A DNA stretch of 64,000 nt from Janthinobacterium sp. B9-8 (GTDB lineage Bacteria > Pseudomonadota > Gammaproteobacteria > Burkholderiales > Chitinibacteraceae): assembly GCF_000969645.2 (NCBI RefSeq), contig NZ_CP014222.1, positions 1,677,740-1,741,739 on the forward strand, given 5' to 3'. The position numbers and the translations under genes were made by a program. A model generated the notes under the pieces. It had not been told where the DNA came from. It saw only the letters and a list, made by a program, of their open reading frames with translations, and searched no databases. Each line of letters starts with the position of its first letter. The first letter of the stretch is position 1. Positions 27,143 to 35,357 of the stretch are shown here, one piece after another.

Positions 27143-27285
27143 TCAAACTTCCTATATTAAAAAGAAAAAATACCTACTAACACATTGCTGATTTTTACTT
27201 CAATATACTTGATTATGCCTCTTACTCAATCTGATTATAAATATCGTACGGGTGAAACCCGCGTATTTACACTTTATAACGTGCA

Positions 27286-27320
27286 TAAAAAAACAGCCTG
27301 CAAATGCAGGCTGTTTTTTT
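27286..27320 (-). terminator. Bidirectional intrinsic terminator
   Basis: ACAGCCTGCA (27293-27302) and TGCAGGCTGT (27305-27314) form a perfect stem with A-tracts before and T-tracts after, so it works in both directions. It ends the minus-strand gene at 27330-27887. Just left of it (27246-27270) lies a partial copy of the dispersed palindrome, GGGTGAAACCCGCGTATTT. Confidence 0.9.
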
Positions 27321-27329
27321 ATTTACTAA

Positions 27330-27887
27330 TTAATTAGCCCAGATAATCAACTTAACTCGATTCACAATCAACAATTGATCACCCGCCTCTGCCTTCATCA
27401 GCAGCGCTTTGTTTTCAACAGGAATAGTCTCAATCTGGCCCGTTACATTTTTAATTTTTACATTGCCCGCATTAAGGTCAACGTTAAGAATATCATTGTA
27501 AAGTGTTTGTGTTTTTAACACACCTTCACCATCAATTGTCACATCCCGGCCTTGGGCATCAACAATTTTACGTGCACCTGCACCGCCTTTTTGCAGCACA
27601 ATTGCAGAAGACTTTGAGCCACTTACACTGACTTTATCATTCAATTTCAAACGATCAAAATGCGTTATTTTTTGATCAACATGATCAAATGCAAGTTTCT
27701 GACCATCTGGCAAAGCCAACAGAATACTGCGCTGAGCAATATCAATTTCTTCAACATTAGCCTGAACGGTGGATTTCTCCGATGAACCAACTAATACCTC
27801 ATTTTCTGAAATCTCTTCAGCAAAGGCAATTTGCCCAACCATTAAACCAGAAGCAATCAGTAGCGTTTCAAATATTTTATTACGCAT
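27330..27887 (-). CDS. Secreted protein of unknown function
   Basis: A 185-residue precursor with a signal peptide ending IAFA. The mature protein is hydrophilic and beta-rich, with short strand blocks such as VEEIDIAQRSILLALPDGQKLAFDH and FDRLKLNDKVSVSGSKSSAIVLQKGG. They recall the OB-like units of DUF5666-type proteins, which have a repetitive relative at 29802-31703, but the match is weak. AAGGAAA precedes the ATG. The gene is monocistronic with a strong terminator. Confidence 0.75.
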   Translation of the reverse strand: MRNKIFETLLIASGLMVGQIAFAEEISENEVLVGSSEKSTVQANVEEIDIAQRSILLALPDGQKLAFDHVDQKITHFDRLKLNDKVSVSGSKSSAIVLQKGGAGARKIVDAQGRDVTIDGEGVLKTQTLYNDILNVDLNAGNVKIKNVTGQIETIPVENKALLMKAEAGDQLLIVNRVKLIIWAN

Positions 27888-28317
27888 TATAATTTCCTTA
27901 TGGGAGAGATTTACCTCATTAAGACTAACATAGGCTCTTGAATTAACACACTTGATTAGAGGCCTATTAATACCGAAACCAGCTGTCTATTTTTTGAAAC
28001 CATTTATAAAAAAACAACACTAAGACCATAGGTAAAAATGCCGCTCGCGATCAATAATCAAGCTCCGCCGGATTAAATATTTCCCCCTAGGTTTTTCACT
28101 AGCAAGCCAATGCAAATATCCACAGCCTCTCCCTATTTAAAACAAGCAAATGAAGGTTTTATTACAGCCATTTATCGGCATCAATCTGTTTTATTAAGCC
28201 AGCACTTAAAAAACATGACCAGCACACGATTTTATTCAATCATTTTGTGCTTACACAAGCACGCCTCGCCTGCTAGACTTGCTGCCATTCTTGCAGCGTG
28301 CGATATAGGAAAAAGTG
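27888..28317. other. Intergenic region before trpS
   Basis: About 430 bases between divergent genes. The only frames seen are shadows. No leader peptide with tandem Trp codons was seen, so attenuation of trpS by a Trp leader is not supported. Confidence 0.4.
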
Positions 28318-29613
28318 ATGAGTTTGCGTGTTCTTACCGGCATTACCACCTCGGGTACACCCCACTTGGGCAACTATGTAGGCGCCATTCGCCCGGCAAT
28401 TGTTGCCAGCCAAAGCCCGGATAGCGATTGCTTCTTTTTTATGGCCGATTACCATGCGCTGATTAAGTGTGATGATCCGGCCCGAATCGAGCGCTCGCGC
28501 CTAGAAATTGCCGCCACTTGGCTGGCTGCTGGCCTAGACCCAGAACGCGTTACTTTTTATCGCCAAAGCGATGTACCTGAAGTCACCGAACTGAACTGGC
28601 TACTGACCTGTGTAACTGCCAAGGGCCAAATGAACCGTGCCCACGCTTACAAAGCCAGCACAGATGTGAACGAGGCAGCCGGCGAAGACCCTGACGCAGG
28701 CATTACCATGGGCTTGTTTTGCTACCCTATTTTAATGGCCGCCGACATTCTGCTGTTTAACCCGCACAAAGTACCGGTGGGCCGCGATCAGATTCAACAT
28801 ATTGAAATGACGCGTGATGTAGCCGCCCGCTTTAACCATTTATTCGGCCAGGGCAGCGATTTATTTGTGCTGCCAGAAGCCCATATCGAAGAGCACGTTG
28901 CCACGCTACCCGGCCTTGATGGCCGCAAAATGAGCAAAAGCTACGACAACACGATTCCGCTGTTCGAGGGCGGCCAAAAAGCGATGAAAGAAGCCATCGC
29001 GAAGATTGTGACCAACAGCCTCTTGCCTGGGGACGCCAAAGACCCAGACAACTCGCATCTTGTGACGATTTTTGAAGCATTTGCCTCAAAAGAGCAAACC
29101 CAGCAATTTAAAGATGAGCTGCGTGCGGGTCTAGGCTGGGGCGATGCAAAGAAACGCCTGCTGGATTTAATCGAGCGCGATATTGCCCCGATGCGTGAGC
29201 GCTATGAAGCCCTAATGGCGCATCCAGAAGAAATTGAAGTGCTGCTGCAAGCCGGTGCTGCCAAAGCCCGTGCCGCCGCCGCACCTTTACTAAAGAAAGT
29301 ACGCGAGTCACTGGGTCTGCGTACTATGCAGGCGATTGCTGCACCTCTTGCAAAAGCCGAGAAAAAAGCCGCGCTACCGCTGTTTAAACAGTTCCGCCTA
29401 GAAGACGGCCTGTTTTACTTTAACTTTAGCGCCGCCGACGGCCGCCTGCTGCTACAAAGCACAGGCTTTGCCCAAGGCAAAGAAGCCGGGCAATGGATCG
29501 CCAAGCTTAAAAACGAAGGCGTGGCGGCGATTGAAGGCACCGCCATTAGCTTAAGCGAAGGCGTTACAGCGACAGATGTAAGCACGGCTTTGGCTGTGTT
29601 GTTGGCGGAATAA
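28318..29613 (+). CDS. trpS: Tryptophan--tRNA ligase with C-terminal extension
   Basis: A class I synthetase that charges tRNA-Trp. The HIGH-like motif is PHLGN (15-19) and the KMSKS loop is at 204-208. The start ATG 28318 is 7 bases after AGGA; the overlapping GTG at 28315 is less likely. The product has 431 residues against about 335 for standard bacterial TrpS. The extra part begins near residue 335 and ends in a small domain around residues 360-431 ([19 protein letters not shown]) that resembles the DUF1508/YegP fold. Similar long TrpS proteins occur, as I recall, in other betaproteobacteria. Followed by a palindrome and a terminator. Confidence 0.96.
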   Translation: MSLRVLTGITTSGTPHLGNYVGAIRPAIVASQSPDSDCFFFMADYHALIKCDDPARIERSRLEIAATWLAAGLDPERVTFYRQSDVPEVTELNWLLTCVTAKGQMNRAHAYKASTDVNEAAGEDPDAGITMGLFCYPILMAADILLFNPHKVPVGRDQIQHIEMTRDVAARFNHLFGQGSDLFVLPEAHIEEHVATLPGLDGRKMSKSYDNTIPLFEGGQKAMKEAIAKIVTNSLLPGDAKDPDNSHLVTIFEAFASKEQTQQFKDELRAGLGWGDAKKRLLDLIERDIAPMRERYEALMAHPEEIEVLLQAGAAKARAAAAPLLKKVRESLGLRTMQAIAAPLAKAEKKAALPLFKQFRLEDGLFYFNFSAADGRLLLQSTGFAQGKEAGQWIAKLKNEGVAAIEGTAISLSEGVTATDVSTALAVLLAE

Positions 29614-29633
29614 AGCACTCAACGCCCTGTATC

Positions 29634-29700
29634 TTTTGTAGGGCGGGTGCAACCCGCGTATTTTTCAGCATTGCTCGCGGGTTGCACCCGCCCTACAAAA
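29634..29700. repeat. Dispersed palindrome family, copy C (complete)
   Basis: A 67-base palindrome: TTTTGTAGGGCGGGTGCAAC at the left is matched by its reverse complement at the right end, with inner CCCGCG/CGCGGG pairs and a short AT-rich middle. It is nearly identical to copy D at 36899. It lies just behind trpS. Confidence 0.92.
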
Positions 29701-29703
29701 GCA

Positions 29704-29732
29704 AAAGCCACTCATCATGAGTGGCTTTTTTT
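29704..29732 (+). terminator. Intrinsic terminator of trpS
   Basis: AGCCACTCA (29706-29714) with TGAGTGGCT (29718-29726), a TCA loop, and a run of seven T residues. Confidence 0.92.
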
Positions 29733-29801
29733 ACGCTCAAAGAAATACGCTTTGCTGATTGGGCTGATTGGGCTGATTGGGCTCAGCCCAGCAGCGTCGT
29801 T

Positions 29802-31703
29802 TTAATCCTCAAACGACACCCTTGTTGCAATCAACACGCCATTGCTCAAGGTTCCCTTCACTTCCACGACGCGACCATTGGCAAGATCGCTGCTTTTTCC
29901 ATCTTTAAACTCCGCTTTACTGGCATCTGTTTTTTGCCCTGCCACTTTAAAATCGCTGACAGAAACAAAATCGCTCAGCGCGCCTTTTACCTCTAAGGTG
30001 CTTGCCCTGCCTTTGATTTCTATTTTTTGTGCTTGCAGCTGATCCTCGCTTTTCAGCACACTGACTTCTACTTTTACACCATTCACCAAGCTAGCTGACG
30101 TTCCGCCCTCGATGAGGGTAGTGCTGCTCCAAAGAATGAGCACGCCATTTAATTTAAACTGGCTACTACTTACCCCACTCACTACCCCGCTCAGCCTGAT
30201 AGGCTCTGCTTTTGTGGCCGTAAATTTCACTTCGCGCACTTGTAATACATCAGCAACGACCTCGCCCCTGATGGTCACCTTTTTACCATTGGCAAAATCA
30301 GCCTTCACCGCGACTTTATCTGAGCTGGCATTCAAGTACACCGTTTTGTCAGTCAATTGCATCGCTTGGCTAATACCTGCCAAAGTAAATTTACCGTTCG
30401 AAACCACATAATCTTTCACTTCCCCAGAGAATGTTCTGACCGATTGATCTGGTTTGCTACTCGTGCTTGTATCCGTGCTAGTTTCAATTTTTAACGATTT
30501 AGCGCTCACCACGCCACTGGCAATACTGCCCTCTAGTTTAACCAAAACGCCATTAGCCAGATTATCAGCCGTGCCGCCTTCAATTTTTGCAGTACTGGCA
30601 TCCACCAAAGCCCCGCGCACTTTAAAACTGGCGAGCGAAATATAGTCGGTTATCGGGCCTTTTAACTCAACTTTGGCATCCGCGCTGTCTTTTACAAATT
30701 TCACCCCCACAGCCACTAATTTATCGGTCTGCCACACACCGCCCACCCGCACTGCCTTGCCATTAGCCAAATCAGCGGCCACTCCACCTTCAAACTTGGC
30801 CTTGCTAGCGTCGACAAGCACTTCGCCCAATTTAAAGCTCAGCGTCGTGCCATTAAGGCTAGCAACCAACCCGCCAATCTGCATTTTCAGCCCGTCACCG
30901 GCCTGCGGTTTTTTGACTTTAACGGCCTTGGCGCTCATTAATCCCGCTGTACTAATCGCCTGATCGCTCCATGCTGCAATCAACTGGCCATTTTCTAGCA
31001 CTACGCCTTCTGGGCGAAGTTTAGCGCTGCTAAAGTTAACCGTTAAGCCACTGACTAGCAGTGTTTTAGCCGTGTTATCGAGCGCACTGACCACGCCAAC
31101 GACCCGCACCATCACCGCGCTGGCTGGGTCTTTTCGCTCTATCCGCGTGGCAACAATCACGCCAGCGGCATCACGGCTGCCGTGTACTTCTACAATATCG
31201 CCGACCAATAAATCAGCCAGCACACTTGCGCCTTCAAATACCGTAGGTGCGGCTGCGTCAGTTGATACTTTAACGGTTTGACCTGCCAGCTTAAAACCCA
31301 CGCCCACTTGCAATTCAGAAATCCTGCCGTAAACCTCGGGCAAGGCAGTCAGCGTTTTAATTTTGTCATCGCTGCCCTGATCAGACTCCACTTTCATACC
31401 GAGCTTAATATCATTACTGGTACCGGTGCTGCTGGCAGAGGGGTCTTGCTCTACCTTAAAGCTTGCGCTGCTGTCATCAAGCGTAACGCCATCAATAATC
31501 ACGCTGCCAAACCCTGTAACCGTACCTTGGGCATAAGCGCCACCACTTGGAGCTGGGGTCGGCGTGGGTACCGCGGTAGGCACTGAGGTCGGAGTCGTTG
31601 CCACGGGCGTGGCAGACGATGAGCCACCACTTCCACCGCCGCAAGCACAAAGCCCTACACTTGCCACAAAGGCCACCACCCAAAATTTTAAGCGCTGTTG
31701 CAT
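29802..31703 (-). CDS. Repetitive DUF5666-type lipoprotein
   Basis: A 633-residue lipoprotein with signal FWVVAFVASVGLCAC. A GGGSGGSSS linker and a Thr/Pro-rich spacer (about 22-55) lead to a long array of roughly 80-residue units, six to seven in number. Each has a strand pair, then a D-A-S-(K/T)-A-(K/E)-(F/I)-x-G-G-x-x-x-x-L-A-N-G core and a closing V-x-V-x-G strand, which is the DUF5666 pattern. The function is unknown; surface or periplasmic binding is plausible. AAGGGA precedes the ATG. The repeats could recombine, so copy number may vary between strains. Confidence 0.85.
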   Translation of the reverse strand: MQQRLKFWVVAFVASVGLCACGGGSGGSSSATPVATTPTSVPTAVPTPTPAPSGGAYAQGTVTGFGSVIIDGVTLDDSSASFKVEQDPSASSTGTSNDIKLGMKVESDQGSDDKIKTLTALPEVYGRISELQVGVGFKLAGQTVKVSTDAAAPTVFEGASVLADLLVGDIVEVHGSRDAAGVIVATRIERKDPASAVMVRVVGVVSALDNTAKTLLVSGLTVNFSSAKLRPEGVVLENGQLIAAWSDQAISTAGLMSAKAVKVKKPQAGDGLKMQIGGLVASLNGTTLSFKLGEVLVDASKAKFEGGVAADLANGKAVRVGGVWQTDKLVAVGVKFVKDSADAKVELKGPITDYISLASFKVRGALVDASTAKIEGGTADNLANGVLVKLEGSIASGVVSAKSLKIETSTDTSTSSKPDQSVRTFSGEVKDYVVSNGKFTLAGISQAMQLTDKTVYLNASSDKVAVKADFANGKKVTIRGEVVADVLQVREVKFTATKAEPIRLSGVVSGVSSSQFKLNGVLILWSSTTLIEGGTSASLVNGVKVEVSVLKSEDQLQAQKIEIKGRASTLEVKGALSDFVSVSDFKVAGQKTDASKAEFKDGKSSDLANGRVVEVKGTLSNGVLIATRVSFED

Positions 31704-31927
31704 GATTTATCCCTTATCTACACCACATTGAGCATCATGGATTGTGGTGGGCAAATACGGCCTGACAACAAGACTTACTGCCTTTTCAGTGATAAGCGGC
31801 GCAAGAACACAATTCAAATAAACAACCCACTTTAATGAAAAAGATACAAGCCGACAGATCAAGGCCCCGTCACTTTATTTTCTAAACGTGCAATTTTACC
31901 TATACGCCCCGCTCTTTAATGGGTAAA

Positions 31928-31945
31928 TTAAATGCATATTTAAAA
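31928..31945 (+). promoter_or_regulatory. Candidate NsrR-like operator before hmp
   Basis: TTAAATGCATATTTAAAA is an imperfect palindrome that resembles NsrR half-sites (AAGATGCATTT type) and lies 11 bases before the hmp ATG. NsrR is the nitric-oxide-sensing repressor that commonly controls hmp. The match is incomplete, so this is a weak prediction. Confidence 0.3.
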
Positions 31946-31955
31946 GGAGATACAG

Positions 31956-33155
31956 ATGCTGAATGTTGCCCAACGAGATTTAGTCCGCGCTACCGCCCCC
32001 ATCCTCAAACAACATGGTATTGCACTGACCACGCATTTTTATGCACGGATGTTTCAGTACAATCCTGAGCTTAAACAAATCTTTAACGAAGGAAATCAGC
32101 AGTCGGGTGCGCAGCAGCAAGCGCTTGCCATGGCGGTGGCGGCCTACGCCGAGCATATTGACAACCCAGGCGTACTTGCCCCGGTGCTCACCCATATCGC
32201 CAATAAACACATCAGCCTTGGCATACGTCCGGAACACTACCCCATTGTGGGCCACCATTTGCTGGCGTCTATCCGTGAAGTCTTGGGCGCTGCCGCCACA
32301 GATGAATTAATTGCAGCGTGGGCCGCCGCCTACGGGCAATTGGCTGATGTATTGATTGCCGAAGAAGCACAGCTCTATGCTGCAGCCGCTTTTAAACAAG
32401 GCGGCTGGACAGGCTGGCGCGGTTTTATCGTGGCAAAAAAAGAGCAAGAAAGCAGCGAAATCACCTCTTTCTACCTACGCCCTAGCGATGGTGGCCATGT
32501 GCCCGATTACGTGCCGGGCCAATATATTTCGGTAAGAATGTTTGTGCCGGAATGGAATCTGATGCAGCCACGCCAATACAGTTTGTCCGATGCACCGGGC
32601 AACAATTACCTGCGTATTTCGGTTAAACGCGAGCAAACCGGCAACCTCATCGGCCAAGTGTCTAATCTGCTGCACAACACAGTCAATGTGGGCGATGTGA
32701 TTGATCTCGCCCCGCCTGCGGGTGATTTTGTCCTGCATCAGGATCGCAAAACCCCAGTCGTTTTAATTAGCGGCGGCGTCGGCATTACCCCAATGCTGGC
32801 GATGCTGAAACACTTAGTAAAAACCGGCAGCGATCGGGCTGTGCGCTTTGTACACGGCTGCCGCAATAGCGACGTGCATGCTTTTAAAAATGTAGTGAAT
32901 CAGCTGGCAGAGCAAGAATCCAGCGTCGAAAAAATCGTGTTTTATGGCGATGCCTGCCCGAACCATAGCCACGACCATCTAGGCTATGTGGATCTAACTC
33001 AAATCGCCGATAGCGTCATTCTGCCCGACGCCGATTACTACCTCTGTGGGCCACTGGCCTTTATGCAAGCCCAGATCAAATCGTTACTCGCCATGGGAAT
33101 CAGTGCAGAGCACATCCATGCCGAAGCATTTGGCACAGGCGGCGTAGCGACTTAA
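31956..33155 (+). CDS. hmp: Nitric oxide dioxygenase (flavohaemoprotein)
   Basis: A 399-residue flavohaemoglobin that oxidises NO to nitrate with O2 and NAD(P)H, protecting against nitrosative stress in the cytoplasm. The globin part (1-145) carries the proximal haem ligand H85 (NKHISLGI). The FAD domain has RQYSLS, and the NAD domain has SGGVGITPMLAMLKHL and YYLCGPLAFMQAQ. The length matches E. coli Hmp. AAAGGAGA precedes the ATG, and a possible NsrR site overlaps the leader. It is the only gene of its unit. Confidence 0.97.
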   Translation: MLNVAQRDLVRATAPILKQHGIALTTHFYARMFQYNPELKQIFNEGNQQSGAQQQALAMAVAAYAEHIDNPGVLAPVLTHIANKHISLGIRPEHYPIVGHHLLASIREVLGAAATDELIAAWAAAYGQLADVLIAEEAQLYAAAAFKQGGWTGWRGFIVAKKEQESSEITSFYLRPSDGGHVPDYVPGQYISVRMFVPEWNLMQPRQYSLSDAPGNNYLRISVKREQTGNLIGQVSNLLHNTVNVGDVIDLAPPAGDFVLHQDRKTPVVLISGGVGITPMLAMLKHLVKTGSDRAVRFVHGCRNSDVHAFKNVVNQLAEQESSVEKIVFYGDACPNHSHDHLGYVDLTQIADSVILPDADYYLCGPLAFMQAQIKSLLAMGISAEHIHAEAFGTGGVAT

Positions 33156-33560
33156 AAGCCGGTCGCCCAGTCCTCCCTGCAAAGCTGTAAGCAATAAAAT
33201 AAATGCGGGGAGGATAATTATGCCTATGTAATCAAGCCATTACACCTCTCCAGCTCACCACACACCCTGTGGTTTAAGCCATTAACATAAGCTCCGTAAG
33301 CACACCGGCACTCAAAAAACACATCTGGTATTTATTACCTTACAGTTTTTTGCTTACTACCACGCCAAAAAACCTCCCAGCCCATCGCTAAAAACTCATT
33401 TTAGCCCGCAAAAAAACAAGCCCTTTACCCAGCGATAAGCCTGCAAACGGCTTATCTGCGCCTAGCGAACAGGGGCCGTTTCAGGAAAGAGAGCCATTAA
33501 GCCCCATAAATCATACAGATAAGGGGCAGCTCTACGCGGTATACCATACCCACCCCGCCA
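33156..33560. other. Intergenic region between hmp and the mgtE promoter
   Basis: About 400 bases. No gene or clear terminator seen. Confidence 0.4.
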
Positions 33561-33568
33561 TCGTGCAG

Positions 33569-33583
33569 TGATAATTATTACCA
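33569..33583 (+). promoter_or_regulatory. Fur-box-like site upstream of mgtE
   Basis: TGATAATTATTACCA fits the 7-1-7 Fur-box model (TGATAATnATTATCA) with one mismatch. It lies just before a TTGACT -35-like element (33596-33601) followed, after 17 bases, by CACTAT (33619-33624). A Fur-family regulator (Fur, or a Mn/Zn/Mg variant) could act here. Confidence 0.5.
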
Positions 33584-33621
33584 TTTATCGTTGCGTTGAC
33601 TTTAAAGATCAATCTGGACAC

Positions 33622-33648
33622 TATGCCCCTGCCCCGAACAGGGGCATA
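33622..33648 (+). other. Strong hairpin ahead of the M-box
   Basis: TATGCCCCTG and CAGGGGCATA form a 10-bp stem over a 7-base loop. No T-run follows. It lies between the putative promoter and the riboswitch and may shield the 5' end of the leader RNA. Confidence 0.55.
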
Positions 33649-33668
33649 AGATATTTACCTTATGCAGC

Positions 33669-33829
33669 ATCTCGTTAGGCGAGGCTCCTGCGCAAACACA
33701 GGCCACTGATCTCACGACGTCCAGAGACGCCCAAGATCAGGACAGTTATCATCGGATTAAGGTGTTAACCCAAGTGGCTTCTGGTTTTACCAGATACGTT
33801 ACGCAGTGCTAAAGCTAGAACGTGGAGAT
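33669..33829 (+). ncRNA. M-box (ykoK) Mg2+ riboswitch leader of mgtE
   Basis: The stretch contains the hallmark M-box segments in the right order: GTTAGGCGAGGCTCCT near the 5' end, then CACAGGCCACTG, the core GTCCAGAGACGCCCAAGATCA, GGATTAAGGTGTTAACCC, and the closing GCAGTGCTAAAGC. The ends ATCTCGTT (33669-33676) and AAC..GAGAT (33818-33829) can pair as P1. M-boxes fold when Mg2+ is plentiful and switch off Mg2+ uptake genes. About 120 bases of expression platform follow before mgtE; a GCACC/GGTGC stem lies at 33898-33913. No clean T-run terminator was seen, so control may be at translation or by Rho. Confidence 0.88.
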
Positions 33830-33950
33830 GAAAAAGCGCCAATCGACGTTATTTCCTGTCCCATACTCGTCCATCAATTGCTGTTTTCTTTTAACACGCA
33901 CCCATCAAGGTGCTTGCGATTCTGCCTGTCTTTACCCGAGGCTATTCCAA

Positions 33951-35288
33951 ATGAAAACACAACAGCACGCCCACAAGATTCAAGCCCTCGATCTTTTTGC
34001 ATTGAGAAGCTGGATGTCCACCACAAACCCCACCGAGCGAGCAGATCAACTCCTGGCTTTAAGCCTGGAAGATCTCAACGACGCATTAAACACCCTGCCG
34101 GTCAATGAAGGCAGTGCACTTATCACCTCTTTAAGCACAGACAGTGCAGGCCAGTTGCTATTACGTTTGCACAGCAAGGTGATCCAAGCGCTTCAGGACA
34201 GCATTTCCCGCCGCGATATGCTAACCATTTTGCGCAAAATGGAAAGCAACGATCGCGCCAGTCTGCTCTCGCATTTATCCGAGAAAAATCAACATAACTA
34301 CGCCTCACTGCTTGAATGGCCCAGCGAATCGGTTGGCGCGCATATGCGCAACAACTATCTCAGCATCCTTGTTGAGCAATCGGTCGCTGATGCAAAGCAA
34401 GTGATCCATGACGCCTGGCACCAAGCTCAATTATTCCAGCATATTTATATAACCAATTCCCAAGGACTGCTGCTTGGGGGAATACCGCTCAAAACACTAT
34501 TGGTTGCCGATCCTCAGGTTAATCTAAGCGATTTGATGGATCCCACCTTAATGCGCCTCAATGCGCGAACAGATCAGGAGCAAGCCGCACGCCTCTTGGT
34601 GGATCGTGATTTATCCTCCCTGCCCGTAGAAGATCAAGGCAAGCTAATCGGGGTTTTTCACGTTGATGAAGCGGCAGATATTCTGGAGCAAGAATCAACC
34701 GAGGATGCGGAGCTACAAGGTGGCTCCTCCCCCTTAGAAACCTCCTACCTCGCGGCAACGCCCTGGCAGCTCTGGCGCAAACGGATTGGCTGGCTACTGA
34801 TGCTGTTTGCCGCCGAAAGCTACACAGGCACAGTATTACGCGCATTTGAAGAGCAATTAGAAGCCGCAATTGCCCTCGCCTTCTTTATCCCGCTCTTAAT
34901 CGGCACAGGCGGAAACAGTGGTACCCAGATCACCACCACCATTATTCGTGCAATGGCTGTGGGTGAAGTAACCATGCGCAATATCGGTCAAGTCCTTAAA
35001 AAAGAAACCTCCACTGCGCTACTCATCTCAATGGGGATTGCTTTGGCCGCCTGGGTTCGGGCTTGGTCGCTCGGTGTTGGCCCTGAAATTGGCTTAGTGG
35101 TGACCTTAACCATTATCGCCATTGTGATGTGGAGCGCGATTGTTTCCTCCATTACGCCATTAATTCTGAAGCGCCTTCGGATTGATCCGGCCGTTGTTTC
35201 TGCACCTTTTATTGCCACCTTGGTGGATGGAACGGGCCTCGTTATTTACTTTGAAATTGCCCAGCTCATCCTGCCGGAGCTAAGATAA
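33951..35288 (+). CDS. mgtE: Magnesium transporter MgtE
   Basis: The ATG at 33951 with GAGG 9 bases upstream gives 445 residues, the normal MgtE length. The frame is open back to 33822, but that part overlaps the riboswitch. Residues 1-130 are the helical superhelical N-domain, 130-260 a CBS pair (VEQSVADAKQVIHDA, then LLVDRDLSSLPVEDQGKLIGVF). Five membrane helices follow, with the conserved GTGGNSGTQ and a final PAVVSAPFIATLVDGTGLVIYF-type pore segment (read from about 418). It is a Mg2+ channel/transporter of the inner membrane gated by cytosolic Mg2+. Regulation fits the M-box and Fur-like site upstream. Confidence 0.95.
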   Translation: MKTQQHAHKIQALDLFALRSWMSTTNPTERADQLLALSLEDLNDALNTLPVNEGSALITSLSTDSAGQLLLRLHSKVIQALQDSISRRDMLTILRKMESNDRASLLSHLSEKNQHNYASLLEWPSESVGAHMRNNYLSILVEQSVADAKQVIHDAWHQAQLFQHIYITNSQGLLLGGIPLKTLLVADPQVNLSDLMDPTLMRLNARTDQEQAARLLVDRDLSSLPVEDQGKLIGVFHVDEAADILEQESTEDAELQGGSSPLETSYLAATPWQLWRKRIGWLLMLFAAESYTGTVLRAFEEQLEAAIALAFFIPLLIGTGGNSGTQITTTIIRAMAVGEVTMRNIGQVLKKETSTALLISMGIALAAWVRAWSLGVGPEIGLVVTLTIIAIVMWSAIVSSITPLILKRLRIDPAVVSAPFIATLVDGTGLVIYFEIAQLILPELR

Positions 35289-35304
35289 GCTCATTGTCCT
35301 GAAA

Positions 35305-35336
35305 TGCAAAAAGGCAGCTAAGGCTGCCTTTTTGCA
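35305..35336. terminator. Bidirectional terminator between mgtE and dnaB
   Basis: TGCAAAAAGGCAGC (35305-35318) is exactly complementary to GCTGCCTTTTTGCA (35323-35336) around TAAG. The A and T tracts in the stem give U-runs on both strands, so it can end both mgtE (+) and dnaB (-). Confidence 0.93.
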
Positions 35337-35357
35337 TTCCCCCCCCCACCACACCCT

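Noticed and set aside
27888..28317. Trp leader peptide or T-box before trpS
   Set aside because: No run of Trp codons, no T-box core sequence and no terminator/antiterminator pair were found.
29754..29780. Three tandem copies of GCTGATTGG
   Set aside because: It is too short and too few in number to call a functional repeat; it lies between convergent genes.
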